From NCBI GenBank assembly GCA_028877265.1, contig JAPPGX010000143.1, positions 1,062-35,604 on the forward strand: a DNA stretch of 34,543 nt, read 5' to 3'. Below, piece after piece: positions 16,274 to 25,717 of the stretch. Under the pieces are notes generated by a model that was not told where the DNA came from, searched no databases, and worked only from the letters and a program-made list of their open reading frames with translations. Every line of letters starts with the position of its first letter. The stretch's first letter is position 1. The DNA is from Acidobacteriota bacterium (lineage in GTDB: Bacteria; Acidobacteriota; Vicinamibacteria; Marinacidobacterales; Marinacidobacteraceae). Made by a program: the position numbers and the translations under genes.

Positions 16274-18735
16274 CGCGTCTCGGACGAGGCCGCGTCGGCG
16301 CCGGCGACGGCGAGCGGTAGCGGCGGCGTCATGCCCTCGATCGCTCCGATGTCGGCCGCGGCGCGCGCCGCCGTCTCGGGAATCCGGCCCGTCAGCGCGT
16401 CGAAGTCGTCCGCCTTCCCGGCGGTGGCGATGGCGGTCTTGACCTCGTCCGGCGCTTCCCCGGCGGTGGAGCCTTCCTCGACCACCAGTTGCAGAATGCC
16501 GCGGAGGTTCCGCCAGTGCTTCGCGGCGGCGGCCAGGCGTCCGCCGCCGGCGCCCGGCACGAATCCGTGATCTGCGGCGGCCTCGAGCACCGAGCCGGCG
16601 TCGAGGGCGAAGAGATCCGTCTCCGGTCCGGCGTGCTTCAGCTGGAGGTAGCGGGCCGCGCGCTCGACGTCCCGGAAACCGCCCTGCATGTCGTCGAGGG
16701 ACGTGAGCCCGGGCTGGGCCGCGCCGAAGGCCTCCCGGGCGAGGTGGGACACCATCGTCCGGCGCGCGGGGCTCTCGGCCAGGGTCTCACGCCGTAACGC
16801 TTCGAACCGCGCCGCGAGGTCGGAACGGCCCGACGCGAAGACACAGCGCGCGCGAGTCAACTGGAGGAGTTCCTCTCCGGGGCCCACGCCCAGGTGGTAG
16901 TCCCGAAAATCGGAGAACGCGCGGACGCGGTGCAGCGGAGCCACGCGCGGGATCGGCGCCAACAACAGGTTGTCGCGACAAAGCGCCCGCAGCGCGTTCC
17001 GGGACCGGTGGTAGAGCGCGTCGAAGTACTCGGGCGGCCCGCCGTCGTACAGGAACAGGAGGTCGAGCTCCGCTCCCAGCACCCGGTCGCCGCTGGCAAG
17101 CTCGCCGAAAGCGACCGCGCAGACCGAGCTCCCGGGGTCCGGGGAACTTCGTTCGGCGAAATCCTCGCAGACCGCCGACAGCACCGCGGCGATCGAGGCT
17201 TCGGCCACCCGGGACGCCACGGTGCCGGCCTCCGCCGGCGTCAGGTTGCCGCGCGTCGTGTGCACCCCGATCTGGAAGACCTTCCCGTTGGACCACTCCC
17301 GGGCCACTCCCACCGCCTCGCCGGCGTCCTGGGTGTGGGTGGCCTCGAGCTGCTCCTTCATCTCGTCGGTGCCGAGTTCGTGGGTCCAGTAGAGCCGGAC
17401 CAGCCCGCGGCGCGCGATCCTCTCGAACTCGGCGTCCGCGCCGAAGCCGTCGGGCAGGTCCAGATCGGTGAACTCCCGGGTCTCGAGGCTGTCGAGCAGT
17501 TCCGGCGCCCGGTTCATCCAGGCGGCCAGCCGGGGGGCGGTGGCGATGATCTCGGCGATGGCGTCGAACGCCTCCGGGCGGGCCGCGAACGCCGCGCTGT
17601 CGTAGGCGCGCCAGTCCTCGATCTCGGGATAGAAGAAGGCCCGCTGCCGGTCGAGGAGCGGATCCATGAGCTTGAACCAGCGGCTCGGGAAGAGCGCCAG
17701 ACTGTTCATCTGGGAGTAGCGGTCCGGGAGCTGCGGCGACTCGTCCTTGCCGTAGTGCTGCAACAGCGGGTAGCGCCGGTTGGACGCCGCGTGGTGGTCG
17801 GCGTGCCGCTGCATGTTGTAGTAGAGCCAGTTGGTGAACTTGTAGTCCGCGCTCCAGGCGTGGCGGGGCAGGACGCGTTCGAAGCGGCCGCTGGGGAGCC
17901 GGACCCGCCGCAGCCCGTAATGCTGGACGTAGTTGCTGACCTTCATGGAGAAGACCACGCTGGAGCACAACACCAGGTAGATGAGCACCGCCCAGACACC
18001 CCCCAACACGTAGATCAGCGCGTACCAGGCGCCGGCGAACAGCACGTACCGCCAGAAGGGATTCGAGTAATGCCAGACCGGCAGCCGGCTGCGCGCCAGG
18101 CGCTTCTTCTCGAACCTCCAGGCCCCGGTCAGGTTGCTCGCGATCTCCCGCGGCAGATACCGCCAGAAGCTCATGCCCTTCGGGGCCGATCCGGGGTCCG
18201 CCGGAGTGCAGACCATCGGGTGATGGATGTAGACGTGCTCCGTCGCGTAGTGCGGGTAGGACGCCGAAGCCAGCACGAACTCCCCGAAACGGCGCTCCCA
18301 GGAGGAGCGCCGATGGACCAGCTCGTGGCCGACGACGAAGACCGTCTGCCCCACCAGGACCAGCACGACGGCCATCACGGCGATTTCCCACGCGGCGAGG
18401 TGTCCGGCCACCAGCATCTGCCAGAGCCCGAACACGAAGACCACCGGCCAGGCCACGGCCCACGACCAGGCGGATAGCTTGTAGACGAACAGCCGGCTCT
18501 CCGGTGTCTTGTCCGGGTCCATGTTCCGCTCCTGCATGCCGAACATCTGGTCGAACTTGTCGGCGAGCGCAAGGAAAACGAAGGGGCCCGCGAACCACCA
18601 CCCGCCGTTCAGCGCCGCCAACGCCACCAGCGGAAAGATCAGCAGCGGAGCGAAATAGGGGATTGCGTTCCCGAGCGACGGCTCCACGAGAACCGTCCGG
18701 GACGCCGCCGCGCCGGTCGAGCCTCCGGACCCCAT
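16267..18735 (-). CDS. AlkB-like membrane hydroxylase fused to GlnE-like nucleotidyltransferase domain
   Basis: An 822-aa fusion. Residues ~20-375 are an integral-membrane di-iron alkane hydroxylase of the AlkB family with all His boxes: HELVHR (137-142), EHVYIHH (166-172), NYVQHYG (268-274) and QRHADHH (309-315), plus DESPQLPDRY after them. Residues ~385-822 resemble half of glutamine-synthetase adenylyltransferase GlnE: the catalytic-type GAELDLLFLY (554-563), then LTRARCVFASG and DDMQGGFRDVERAARYLQL (681-699), like the GlnE block with Gly-Gly-x-x-Asp-Ile-Glu. In the nucleotidyltransferase motif the first Asp is Glu (E556), so activity is uncertain. Start: ATG 18735 with GGAGG 5 nt upstream. 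It follows the CDP-alcohol phosphotransferase gene by 25 bp. The fusion may couple hydroxylation to nitrogen or nucleotide signalling; this is a guess. Confidence 0.9.
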   Translation of the reverse strand: MGSGGSTGAAASRTVLVEPSLGNAIPYFAPLLIFPLVALAALNGGWWFAGPFVFLALADKFDQMFGMQERNMDPDKTPESRLFVYKLSAWSWAVAWPVVFVFGLWQMLVAGHLAAWEIAVMAVVLVLVGQTVFVVGHELVHRRSSWERRFGEFVLASASYPHYATEHVYIHHPMVCTPADPGSAPKGMSFWRYLPREIASNLTGAWRFEKKRLARSRLPVWHYSNPFWRYVLFAGAWYALIYVLGGVWAVLIYLVLCSSVVFSMKVSNYVQHYGLRRVRLPSGRFERVLPRHAWSADYKFTNWLYYNMQRHADHHAASNRRYPLLQHYGKDESPQLPDRYSQMNSLALFPSRWFKLMDPLLDRQRAFFYPEIEDWRAYDSAAFAARPEAFDAIAEIIATAPRLAAWMNRAPELLDSLETREFTDLDLPDGFGADAEFERIARRGLVRLYWTHELGTDEMKEQLEATHTQDAGEAVGVAREWSNGKVFQIGVHTTRGNLTPAEAGTVASRVAEASIAAVLSAVCEDFAERSSPDPGSSVCAVAFGELASGDRVLGAELDLLFLYDGGPPEYFDALYHRSRNALRALCRDNLLLAPIPRVAPLHRVRAFSDFRDYHLGVGPGEELLQLTRARCVFASGRSDLAARFEALRRETLAESPARRTMVSHLAREAFGAAQPGLTSLDDMQGGFRDVERAARYLQLKHAGPETDLFALDAGSVLEAAADHGFVPGAGGGRLAAAAKHWRNLRGILQLVVEEGSTAGEAPDEVKTAIATAGKADDFDALTGRIPETAARAAADIGAIEGMTPPLPLAVAGADAASSETRH

Positions 18736-18760
18736 TGTCACCTCCGTAACAGAGCCTTCG

Positions 18761-19729
18761 TCACCCAGACTGGGATTCCGGCGATGCTACCACCGGCCGA
18801 CTCCGGCCCCCGGGACGTCGCCCCGGCCGAACCAGCCAGCCGAAGAAGAACGCCGCCAGCGCCCACGATCCGACGGACAGCCCGGCCAGCCTGAGGACGC
18901 CGAGAGCGACGGCCGCCGCGGCGGCCGTGCGGCTCACCGGCCGGCGAAAGCGGCCGAGGAAGCCCGTCAGGCGACGCGATCCGGCGCCCTCCGGATCGAG
19001 ACGGCCGCTCCTGATCAGGTAGTCGCGGGCGAAGCCCAGCAGGAACGGCGCCCCGAGCGCCATGGTCGCGGGCGGCGCCCACTCCGGCTCGATGAAGGGA
19101 GCGAGGCACACGGCGACCAGACCCATCTGGAAGCCGGCGAGGCGGCGCCGGAACGGGCTCGGCGGCAGGTCGCGCAGCCGGCGGCCGAGGCGTTCCTCGA
19201 CGAACAGGGCGGCGCCGAAGAGGTAGCGCCCGAAACCGGCGAGCAGGTACCAGGCGGGCAGCGTTCCCGCTGCGAGGACCGCGATGCCGCTGGCCGCGGC
19301 CAGACCCAGCGCGTCCGCTTCGGCGTCGAGGCGCGCGCCGAACGCGCTCGTCGTGCGGGTTCGCCGGGCAATGGCGCCGTCGGCGTAGTCGCCGAGCGCG
19401 GCCACCGCGTAGACCAGGCACGGCATCCAGCCGGCGAGCGCCGGCCCGGCCTCGGAGGAAAAAGTCGCGGCAAGCCCACCCCCGGCGAGCGCCGCGAGGG
19501 CCGCGAGCCGGACGAGGGTCAGCCGGTTCGCCAGACCGAGCGGCCGGGGAGCCGGCTCCCGGGCGGCGAACGCCACCACCCCGGTGAAGATGGCGAAACT
19601 GAGCAGTGCCCCGCCGAGGGGAAGTCCGGCCAGAAGGATGCCGGCGGCGCACACCACGCCCCCGGCGGCGGTGGCGAACCGCCAGAGTTCGTTCCCGTCC
19701 CCGCTGTCCGTCACCGTGACCTGCCCCAA
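18761..19729 (-). CDS. CDP-alcohol phosphatidyltransferase family membrane protein
   Basis: A 322-aa membrane enzyme that would join an alcohol to a CDP-activated lipid or polyol. The diagnostic motif is complete: D114-x2-D117-G-x2-A-R-x8-G131-x3-D135-x3-D139. Several hydrophobic helices surround it. It is longer than bacterial PgsA or PssA (about 200 aa), with extra N- and C-terminal helices. The start is uncertain: the TTG at 19729 has GAGG 4 nt upstream, while a GTG at 19714 is also possible. It is divergent from the TonB receptor and co-directional with the AlkB fusion, suggesting a lipid-related pair. Confidence 0.85.
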   Translation of the reverse strand: MGQVTVTDSGDGNELWRFATAAGGVVCAAGILLAGLPLGGALLSFAIFTGVVAFAAREPAPRPLGLANRLTLVRLAALAALAGGGLAATFSSEAGPALAGWMPCLVYAVAALGDYADGAIARRTRTTSAFGARLDAEADALGLAAASGIAVLAAGTLPAWYLLAGFGRYLFGAALFVEERLGRRLRDLPPSPFRRRLAGFQMGLVAVCLAPFIEPEWAPPATMALGAPFLLGFARDYLIRSGRLDPEGAGSRRLTGFLGRFRRPVSRTAAAAAVALGVLRLAGLSVGSWALAAFFFGWLVRPGRRPGGRSRPVVASPESQSG

Positions 19730-19843
19730 CCTACCTCAATTCGGGGCTCGCTGCCCGTGTTGTGCCCGGCACGGCCGGACTCCACCGAATCCCGCTTCGG
19801 ACATACTTCGCATGTACGCGCCGTTACAGGAGGAGGTGACATC

Positions 19844-22800
19844 GTGACAAAAGCGACTCTCTTGGCGGTTGGATTCCTGTGGGCGCCGTGGCTCGCCGCC
19901 GCGCAGGACGGCGGCATTTCGGGCACGGTGACCGATTTCGGCGGCGGGGCGCTTCCCGGGGTGACCGTCGAGGTGTCGGGGTCGACGCTGCCCGGTCCGC
20001 GCGTGGTCGTCACCGACCGCCGCGGGGAGTTCGCGGCCGCCGAGCTCCCCCCCGGCGACTACCTCGTCACCTTCAGCCTGGCCGGGTTCGAACAGCTCGA
20101 ACGGGAGGTGGCGGTGGCCGCGGGGGACACCCTCACGATGGACGCGGAGCTGCAGCTTGGCGGGCTCTTCGAGGAGGTCACCGTCTCGGTGACCGGCACC
20201 GCCATCGAGGCGCCCGCCATCAACATGCCCCACGCCGTGACCGTGGTCAGCCGCGAGACGCTGGAACAGCAGGGCAGCACGCAGCTCGTCGATCTCTTCC
20301 GAAACCTGACGGTCAGCCACGGCGTGGTCGGCGAACGGAACAGTTGGTACAACTCGAACCAGCCCGCGACCCTCACCGAGAACGTGGCGAACGTCAACCT
20401 GCGCGGGCTGGGCGCCTCCCGCACGCTGGTGCTCTTCAACGGCCGGCGCCACGTGCCGGTCCCGGCGCGGCTGATCGGCGGGCGCTTCGTGGACGTGAAC
20501 ACGATCCCCTCGATCGCCGTGGGGCGGCTGGAGGTGCTGAAGGAAGGCGCGTCGGCGACCTACGGCTCGGACGCGGTCGGCGGCGTCGCCAACTTCGTGA
20601 CACGCCACGACTTCCGGGGCTTCGAGATCAACGTCGCGCACGACTACTTCGACGGCGGGGGCGACACCACCGTCGCCGGAATCTGGGGCCTCGACATCGG
20701 TTCCTCCAGCGCTGTCTTCGCCATGGAGCGGGTCGGCCGCCAGGAGTTGCAGATGGTGGAGCGCCCCTGGACGCTCGACCGCCTCAGCGAGTACCCCCCG
20801 GGGACCCGCGGGGGCTGGTCGAGCCTGGGCAACCCGGGGACCTTCGCGGTGGGCGCGCCGGCGCCGTGGACCGCGGACGTCTTCGATCCCCGCTGCAGCG
20901 ATTTCGGCGGGATCGACGAAGGCTGGACCTGCCGGTTCCGGTACGCCCCGTACGACAACCTGATCGACGAGCAGCAGCAGACGCGCGCCTTCTTCGAGAT
21001 CAACGGCCCGCTGAGTGAAGGGATCGAGTACCACGTCGAGGGACTGTGGTCGAACGCGGTGATTCCAAACTGGTACACGACGCCGTCCTACCCGCCGTTT
21101 CCCCTCACCAGCACCACGATCATGGAGGTGGCGGCCGACCATCCGGGCCGCCAGGCGTTCTGCGCTGCCTACGCCGGTGACCCGAAGGCCGATCCGAACG
21201 GGGCCTGCCTCGAGGACGCCCCCTGGTACCTCAACGGCCGTCCGTTCGGGAACTCCGGGCCCGGACGCCGGCTGCGCCGCGAGTCGCAAACCCAGCGGAT
21301 CGCCGGGGATCTCCACGGGGAGTTCACGCTGGCCGGGCGGGACGCCCATTGGGACGCCGGCCTCAGCTACTCGCGGGCCGAGGGCAACATCAACCTGCCG
21401 GCCGTCTATACGGACCGGATCTTCCGCGCCTTCCGCGGTTTCGGCGGCCCGGGCTGCGGCGTCGGGGTGACCGCGGACCCGAACTCCCCCGCCGGCATGG
21501 CGCTCGGTCCGCTGGGCGGCGCGGTGGCGGGCCAGGGCCCGTGCATGTACTTCAACCCGTTCAGCAACGCGATCCAGTTCTCCGACCAGCCGGGGTCGGC
21601 GCTCGAGAACGCCGCCAACCCGGATTACATCGCCAGCCTGGCGAATTCCGAGGACCTGCGGCGCTGGCTCAACGAGGAAGTGGACCTCTTCAGCACCACG
21701 GACATGTTGGTGGCGGACTTCACCGTGAACGGCAACCTGGTCGAGAACGTGGCCGACTTCGCCCTCGGGTACCAGTACCGGCGCACGCACGCCGACGGCA
21801 ACCCGAACGACCCGGGCGACGTGACGGTCAATCCCTGTCCGGTCGCGGGCGACATGAGTTGCGCGGCGGGGAAGCGGTTCGGGCCCTACCTGTTCACGAA
21901 CGTCCATCGCCCCTACGACGCGAGCCAGCAGGTGCAGCGTCTGTTCGGCGAGCTGGCGCTCAAGCTCGGACCCCGCGTGGACACCCAGATGGCCGCCAAC
22001 TACGAGTTCTACGACGTCGCCGGCAGCCGCGTGAACAGCTTCGACCCGAAGTTCGGCTGGCGGATCCAGGCAGCAGAGAACCTGGACTACTCGCTTTCCT
22101 TCCGCGGCTCGGTGCAGACCACCTTCCGGACTCCCTCGCTGGACGACCTGAACACCAGTCCGCTGACCACCCTCGAGTGGATCTCGGAGACCGGCGCCTA
22201 CCAGGCGGTGGACCGGTTCGGGCGCACGGACCTCGTCCCCGAGCGGGCGTTCACCTTCAACACGGGGGCCGTGCTCTTCCTGCAGGGGGGCGTGGAGGCG
22301 ACGGTGGACTACTGGCGCTACGACTTCGAGGACGTGATCGGATCCATGCCCTACGACTCGATCTCGAGCCTCTACGCCAGTGGCGACGCGGCCACCCGGA
22401 ACGCGGTGGCGCCGTTCATCATCTGTCCCGGCGGCCGGGCCTCGGAGCTGGCGGCAGGGGACCGCTGCGACGCGCAGAACCTCCAGCGCATCCAGATCGA
22501 CCTGGTGAACTGGCCGGGACTCACCACCTCGGGGATCGATACCCACCTGGCGGCCCGCACCGACGCGGGTCCCGGGCAACTCTCGCTCGGCTGGGACTCC
22601 ACCTACACCCTCCGCTACGACACCAAGGAGCTGTTGCTCGAGGGCACCGACCTGGTCCTGCGGGAGGAAGAGGAGGCCGCCGGCTTCCTGAACTTCGCGC
22701 ACCCGATCGCGGTGCCGCTGCCCCGCTGGAAGAGCCGCTGGCAGGCCGCCTACAGCTGGAACGACTACCGGCTGGCGAGCTACGTGAACTACATCTCGTC

Positions 22801-23032
22801 CTACGAGGACCAGGGGGACGACGAGATCGTGCCCGTGATCGATCCGTTCCTCACCTGGGACATGAGCTTCCTCTGGCGCGCTCCCGGCGGAGTGAACCTC
22901 ACGGTGTACGGCCTGAACCTGACCGGGCGGATCCCTCCGTGGGTCAACATCGAGCAGGCCTACGACGGCTTCACCCACGACCCCAAGGGGCGCCGCATCA
23001 AGGCGTCGCTGAGCTGGCGGTTCGGGAGCTGA
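19844..23032 (+). CDS. TonB-dependent outer-membrane receptor
   Basis: A 1062-aa outer-membrane transporter. A signal peptide (~1-24, ending LAAAQ) is followed by a carboxypeptidase-regulatory beta-sandwich (ISGTVTDFGGGALPGVTVEV...GDYLVTFSLAGF), a plug domain (VTVVSRETLEQQG, NVNLRGLGASRTLVLFNGRR, GRLEVLKEGASATYGSDAVGG) and a long beta-barrel rich in aromatic strands, ending in LSWRFGS. The start is a GTG at 19844; an ideal AGGAGGTGA (19831-19839) lies just upstream, ruling out the longer open frame. The plug motifs match receptors of the family common in Acidobacteriota, Gemmatimonadota and Bacteroidota. Ligand unknown; no partner SusD-like gene is present. Confidence 0.95.
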   Translation: MTKATLLAVGFLWAPWLAAAQDGGISGTVTDFGGGALPGVTVEVSGSTLPGPRVVVTDRRGEFAAAELPPGDYLVTFSLAGFEQLEREVAVAAGDTLTMDAELQLGGLFEEVTVSVTGTAIEAPAINMPHAVTVVSRETLEQQGSTQLVDLFRNLTVSHGVVGERNSWYNSNQPATLTENVANVNLRGLGASRTLVLFNGRRHVPVPARLIGGRFVDVNTIPSIAVGRLEVLKEGASATYGSDAVGGVANFVTRHDFRGFEINVAHDYFDGGGDTTVAGIWGLDIGSSSAVFAMERVGRQELQMVERPWTLDRLSEYPPGTRGGWSSLGNPGTFAVGAPAPWTADVFDPRCSDFGGIDEGWTCRFRYAPYDNLIDEQQQTRAFFEINGPLSEGIEYHVEGLWSNAVIPNWYTTPSYPPFPLTSTTIMEVAADHPGRQAFCAAYAGDPKADPNGACLEDAPWYLNGRPFGNSGPGRRLRRESQTQRIAGDLHGEFTLAGRDAHWDAGLSYSRAEGNINLPAVYTDRIFRAFRGFGGPGCGVGVTADPNSPAGMALGPLGGAVAGQGPCMYFNPFSNAIQFSDQPGSALENAANPDYIASLANSEDLRRWLNEEVDLFSTTDMLVADFTVNGNLVENVADFALGYQYRRTHADGNPNDPGDVTVNPCPVAGDMSCAAGKRFGPYLFTNVHRPYDASQQVQRLFGELALKLGPRVDTQMAANYEFYDVAGSRVNSFDPKFGWRIQAAENLDYSLSFRGSVQTTFRTPSLDDLNTSPLTTLEWISETGAYQAVDRFGRTDLVPERAFTFNTGAVLFLQGGVEATVDYWRYDFEDVIGSMPYDSISSLYASGDAATRNAVAPFIICPGGRASELAAGDRCDAQNLQRIQIDLVNWPGLTTSGIDTHLAARTDAGPGQLSLGWDSTYTLRYDTKELLLEGTDLVLREEEEAAGFLNFAHPIAVPLPRWKSRWQAAYSWNDYRLASYVNYISSYEDQGDDEIVPVIDPFLTWDMSFLWRAPGGVNLTVYGLNLTGRIPPWVNIEQAYDGFTHDPKGRRIKASLSWRFGS

Positions 23033-23060
23033 CGGCGCTCCGGCGCGGGCTCCCGGCCGA

Positions 23061-24113
23061 TCAGTTGCCGGGGCCGGCGGAGCGGGCCGGGGAGGGGAGC
23101 AGGTCCGCCACTTCGGCCGGAAGCCGGACGTCCGGCGCGGTTTCGAGCGCCTGCAGGGTGGGGCTGGCGCTCAGGGCGTCGTTCCCGATGGGGTCGGCCC
23201 GGAGTTTCAGATGGGCGAAGAGCCGGCGGGTGGGAGCGAGCCGTCCGTTCCTGAGAGCGGCGGGCATCAGCTTGAGGCCGACCGTGCCCCGCACGTTGCC
23301 GCCGATGGTGAGGATGCGTTCGCGGTCCGGCTCCAGCCCGACGACCACGTCGCAGTGCATGCGGGCGCCGACGCCGAGATGCCGGCGGCGCTGGGCGATG
23401 GACGTGTAGCTGCTCCGCCGGCTGCTGCAGAGCAGGTCGCCCGGCTCGACGGCGGCCTCCCCGATGTCGTAGGCGAGGAACGCGGCCGACGGGGATTCTG
23501 CGTCGGACGACGCGTCGCGGGCCCGGATCGCCTGGTCCACGTAGAAATGGTGCGCGATGGCGCGCTGGAATCGATCCGGGTTGCCGAGCCCGCCCTCGCA
23601 CATCACCCAGGAGATGAAGGCGGCGGACCAGGGATCACGCCAGCGGGAGGTCAGGCCGCCCGGCCCGTTCCACCGCCCGTTCTGGCGGTCGATCATCCAC
23701 GACCCGCGCGGCGTCGCCGCCCAGTACCCGGCGATGGTCGGCGCGATGCGCACGCCCTCCGCCGCGTTGGCGGGCCTCCACCACCATCGCCTCGTTCCCC
23801 GCGTGCGTCGGGTGCGGTTCGAGGGCCCGGTCTGGTCGACCACGTAGAACCCGAAGAAGCCCCACTCCTGGACCGCGATGTCCACGATGCGCCGCCGGGT
23901 TTCCCCGGTGGGGAGGTTCCGGCAGGCGCCCGAGCCGACGCTCATGCGCCCCGGCGCCCCATCCACCAGCGCCGAGGGCGGGGTGATGTCGAACTCCTCG
24001 GCCGGCAGCCGCTCGAACGGTGTCGTCTGCGGCCAGGCGTTGCCCGGCGCGGCCAACGTCGCCGCGGCAATCCCCAGCGCGGGAGGAATCGTCTTCTTCC
24101 AGGTGGCCTTCAT
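23061..24113 (-). CDS. DUF2272-containing exported protein
   Basis: A 350-aa protein with an N-terminal signal peptide (~1-28, MKATWKKTIPPALGIAAATL...GNAWPQ). The central part carries the DUF2272 signature around DPWSAAFISWVMCEGG and later HCDVVVGLEPDRERILTIGGN. DUF2272 belongs to the NlpC/P60-like papain-fold proteins, but no catalytic assignment is made here. The ATG at 24113 follows the sulfatase stop (24149) by 35 bp, so it is probably the last gene of a three-gene operon. It converges with the TonB receptor gene 28 bp away. Probable cell-envelope role. Confidence 0.85.
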   Translation of the reverse strand: MKATWKKTIPPALGIAAATLAAPGNAWPQTTPFERLPAEEFDITPPSALVDGAPGRMSVGSGACRNLPTGETRRRIVDIAVQEWGFFGFYVVDQTGPSNRTRRTRGTRRWWWRPANAAEGVRIAPTIAGYWAATPRGSWMIDRQNGRWNGPGGLTSRWRDPWSAAFISWVMCEGGLGNPDRFQRAIAHHFYVDQAIRARDASSDAESPSAAFLAYDIGEAAVEPGDLLCSSRRSSYTSIAQRRRHLGVGARMHCDVVVGLEPDRERILTIGGNVRGTVGLKLMPAALRNGRLAPTRRLFAHLKLRADPIGNDALSASPTLQALETAPDVRLPAEVADLLPSPARSAGPGN

Positions 24114-24148
24114 TCCAGGTCTCGCCGCGGGTTCGAGGCGGGAAATTA

Positions 24149-25717
24149 TCAGCGCGCCACGCCCGCGGGGAAAAACTGCGTGAGATCGTGGGGGAAATCG
24201 CTCATCCGCCACGAGGTGCCGACCTCGGGAATGAGCGTGCGGGTGAAGCCGCGTTCTTCCCAAGGTTCCAGAAGCGCCGGGTCCTGGGAGAAGAGATGCA
24301 TGGGCGTCGCCCAGGTGTCGCTGTCGTGGAGCGAGAGCTTCGGCGGCTGGTGATCGCCGATGACCGCGACCAGCGCCGGACGCGGCGCGAACTCGCGAAG
24401 GAACCCGCCCACCACGCGGAACTGGTACTCCAGGCTCGTCACGTAGCGCTCGGACAGCTCGGCCAGGTCCCGGTAGTCGTCGTGGGCGACGGAGCGGAGC
24501 GGCCCTTCGTAGGCGGTCCCCGAATCGAAGCGGCTCCACGGGGTGACGTACGGCGGCACCGGCCAGTAGGGGATGTGGCTCATGATCAGGGAGACCTTCG
24601 CGAACAGCGGCCGGTCGGCAGTCTGGATTTCCCGCTGGTGGAGCGCGTAGAGCGTGTACTGGTCCGGAACCTCCCACCAGCCCATCGCCGGTCCCCGGTA
24701 GCCGATGCCCTCCCGGTCGTAGATGCGGTCGAAGCCGTACCAGGCGCCCTCCGGCCACGTCCCCTGGATTCCCGGTTCGAAGGCCACGGTCCGGTATCCC
24801 GCCTCCCCGAAGAGGCGTACCAGGCTTTGCCGGCCCGACCCGATCAGCGCCCGGTAGAGCGCCTCGCGCTCCACCCAGACGCCCGACAGCAGCGAGGCGT
24901 GGGCGCGCCAGGACCCGCCTCCGAAGGTGGGGCTCTGGACCTGCGCCGAGCGGTAGTCGAAGCCGCCCGCCCTCGCGTCCTCGGCCCAGCGCTCGGCCGC
25001 CGCCCCGAGCGCCGCCCGCCGTCCCGGGTCCTGGAACGCCGCCACCCCGTAGGACTCCAGGAAGATCACGTAGACGTCGGCGCCACCCAGGTCGGGGGCG
25101 CCGGCGAGCGGTGGAGCGGTGATGGAGGCGGGCGGCTCGGCGGCGGGAGCGGCCGCGAGGTCCCAGGCGGCGAGCAGGGCGGAACCCCCGGGCGGCGAAA
25201 GCCACGGGAGGACGAGCAGGACGAACGCGGCGGCGGTGGTTCCCGCTCGGCCCCGCCGGTCAAGGCGGGCTCCGGCCTGCGTGAGGCTGCCCAACGCGCG
25301 CACGATGAGCAGGAGCAGGCCGCCCAGGAGAAGGCCGCCAAGCGGAATCAGGACCGCCGGGGTCAGCACCGGACTCACGCTCGCCAGCATTTCCGCCACG
25401 TTCCCGAGGTGCGGCAGATCGCCCGCGGGGTCGAGCGGGCGCCCGAGCAGTTCGAGCGCGATGAGTCCGGCGATCCGGGCGGAAGCCGCCATGAGCAGGG
25501 TCAGGGCGAGGAGAACCCGGAGCCATGGGGGAGACCGCCGGCCGCCGAGCAGGGCTCCGGCGCCCACCAGCACGAGCAGATCCGGGGAAATCGCGGGCGT
25601 CAGGCGTACCCAGGGCGCAGCCGACGCAAACGAAACCGTCAGGAACAGGTTCAGTCCGACGAGCGCCAGGGCGACCCGTAGCCAGGAACTGCGGTCGGGA
25701 TGACGGGCCTCGCTCAT
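24149..25717 (-). CDS. Membrane sulfatase/phosphoglycerol-transferase-like protein
   Basis: A 522-aa alkaline-phosphatase-superfamily protein like LtaS/OpgB-type phosphoglycerol transferases. Four to five membrane helices (~12-170) are followed by an extracytoplasmic catalytic domain: VYVIFLESYG (E221, metal ligand), SPTFGGGSWRAHASLLSG (~262-279, holding the likely nucleophile), and GDHQPPK with the Asp-His metal ligands near the C-terminus. The ATG at 25717 overlaps the TGA of the upstream gene by one base. Such enzymes move or remove phospho- or sulfo-groups on envelope glycans; the exact reaction is not readable. Confidence 0.88.
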   Translation of the reverse strand: MSEARHPDRSSWLRVALALVGLNLFLTVSFASAAPWVRLTPAISPDLLVLVGAGALLGGRRSPPWLRVLLALTLLMAASARIAGLIALELLGRPLDPAGDLPHLGNVAEMLASVSPVLTPAVLIPLGGLLLGGLLLLIVRALGSLTQAGARLDRRGRAGTTAAAFVLLVLPWLSPPGGSALLAAWDLAAAPAAEPPASITAPPLAGAPDLGGADVYVIFLESYGVAAFQDPGRRAALGAAAERWAEDARAGGFDYRSAQVQSPTFGGGSWRAHASLLSGVWVEREALYRALIGSGRQSLVRLFGEAGYRTVAFEPGIQGTWPEGAWYGFDRIYDREGIGYRGPAMGWWEVPDQYTLYALHQREIQTADRPLFAKVSLIMSHIPYWPVPPYVTPWSRFDSGTAYEGPLRSVAHDDYRDLAELSERYVTSLEYQFRVVGGFLREFAPRPALVAVIGDHQPPKLSLHDSDTWATPMHLFSQDPALLEPWEERGFTRTLIPEVGTSWRMSDFPHDLTQFFPAGVAR

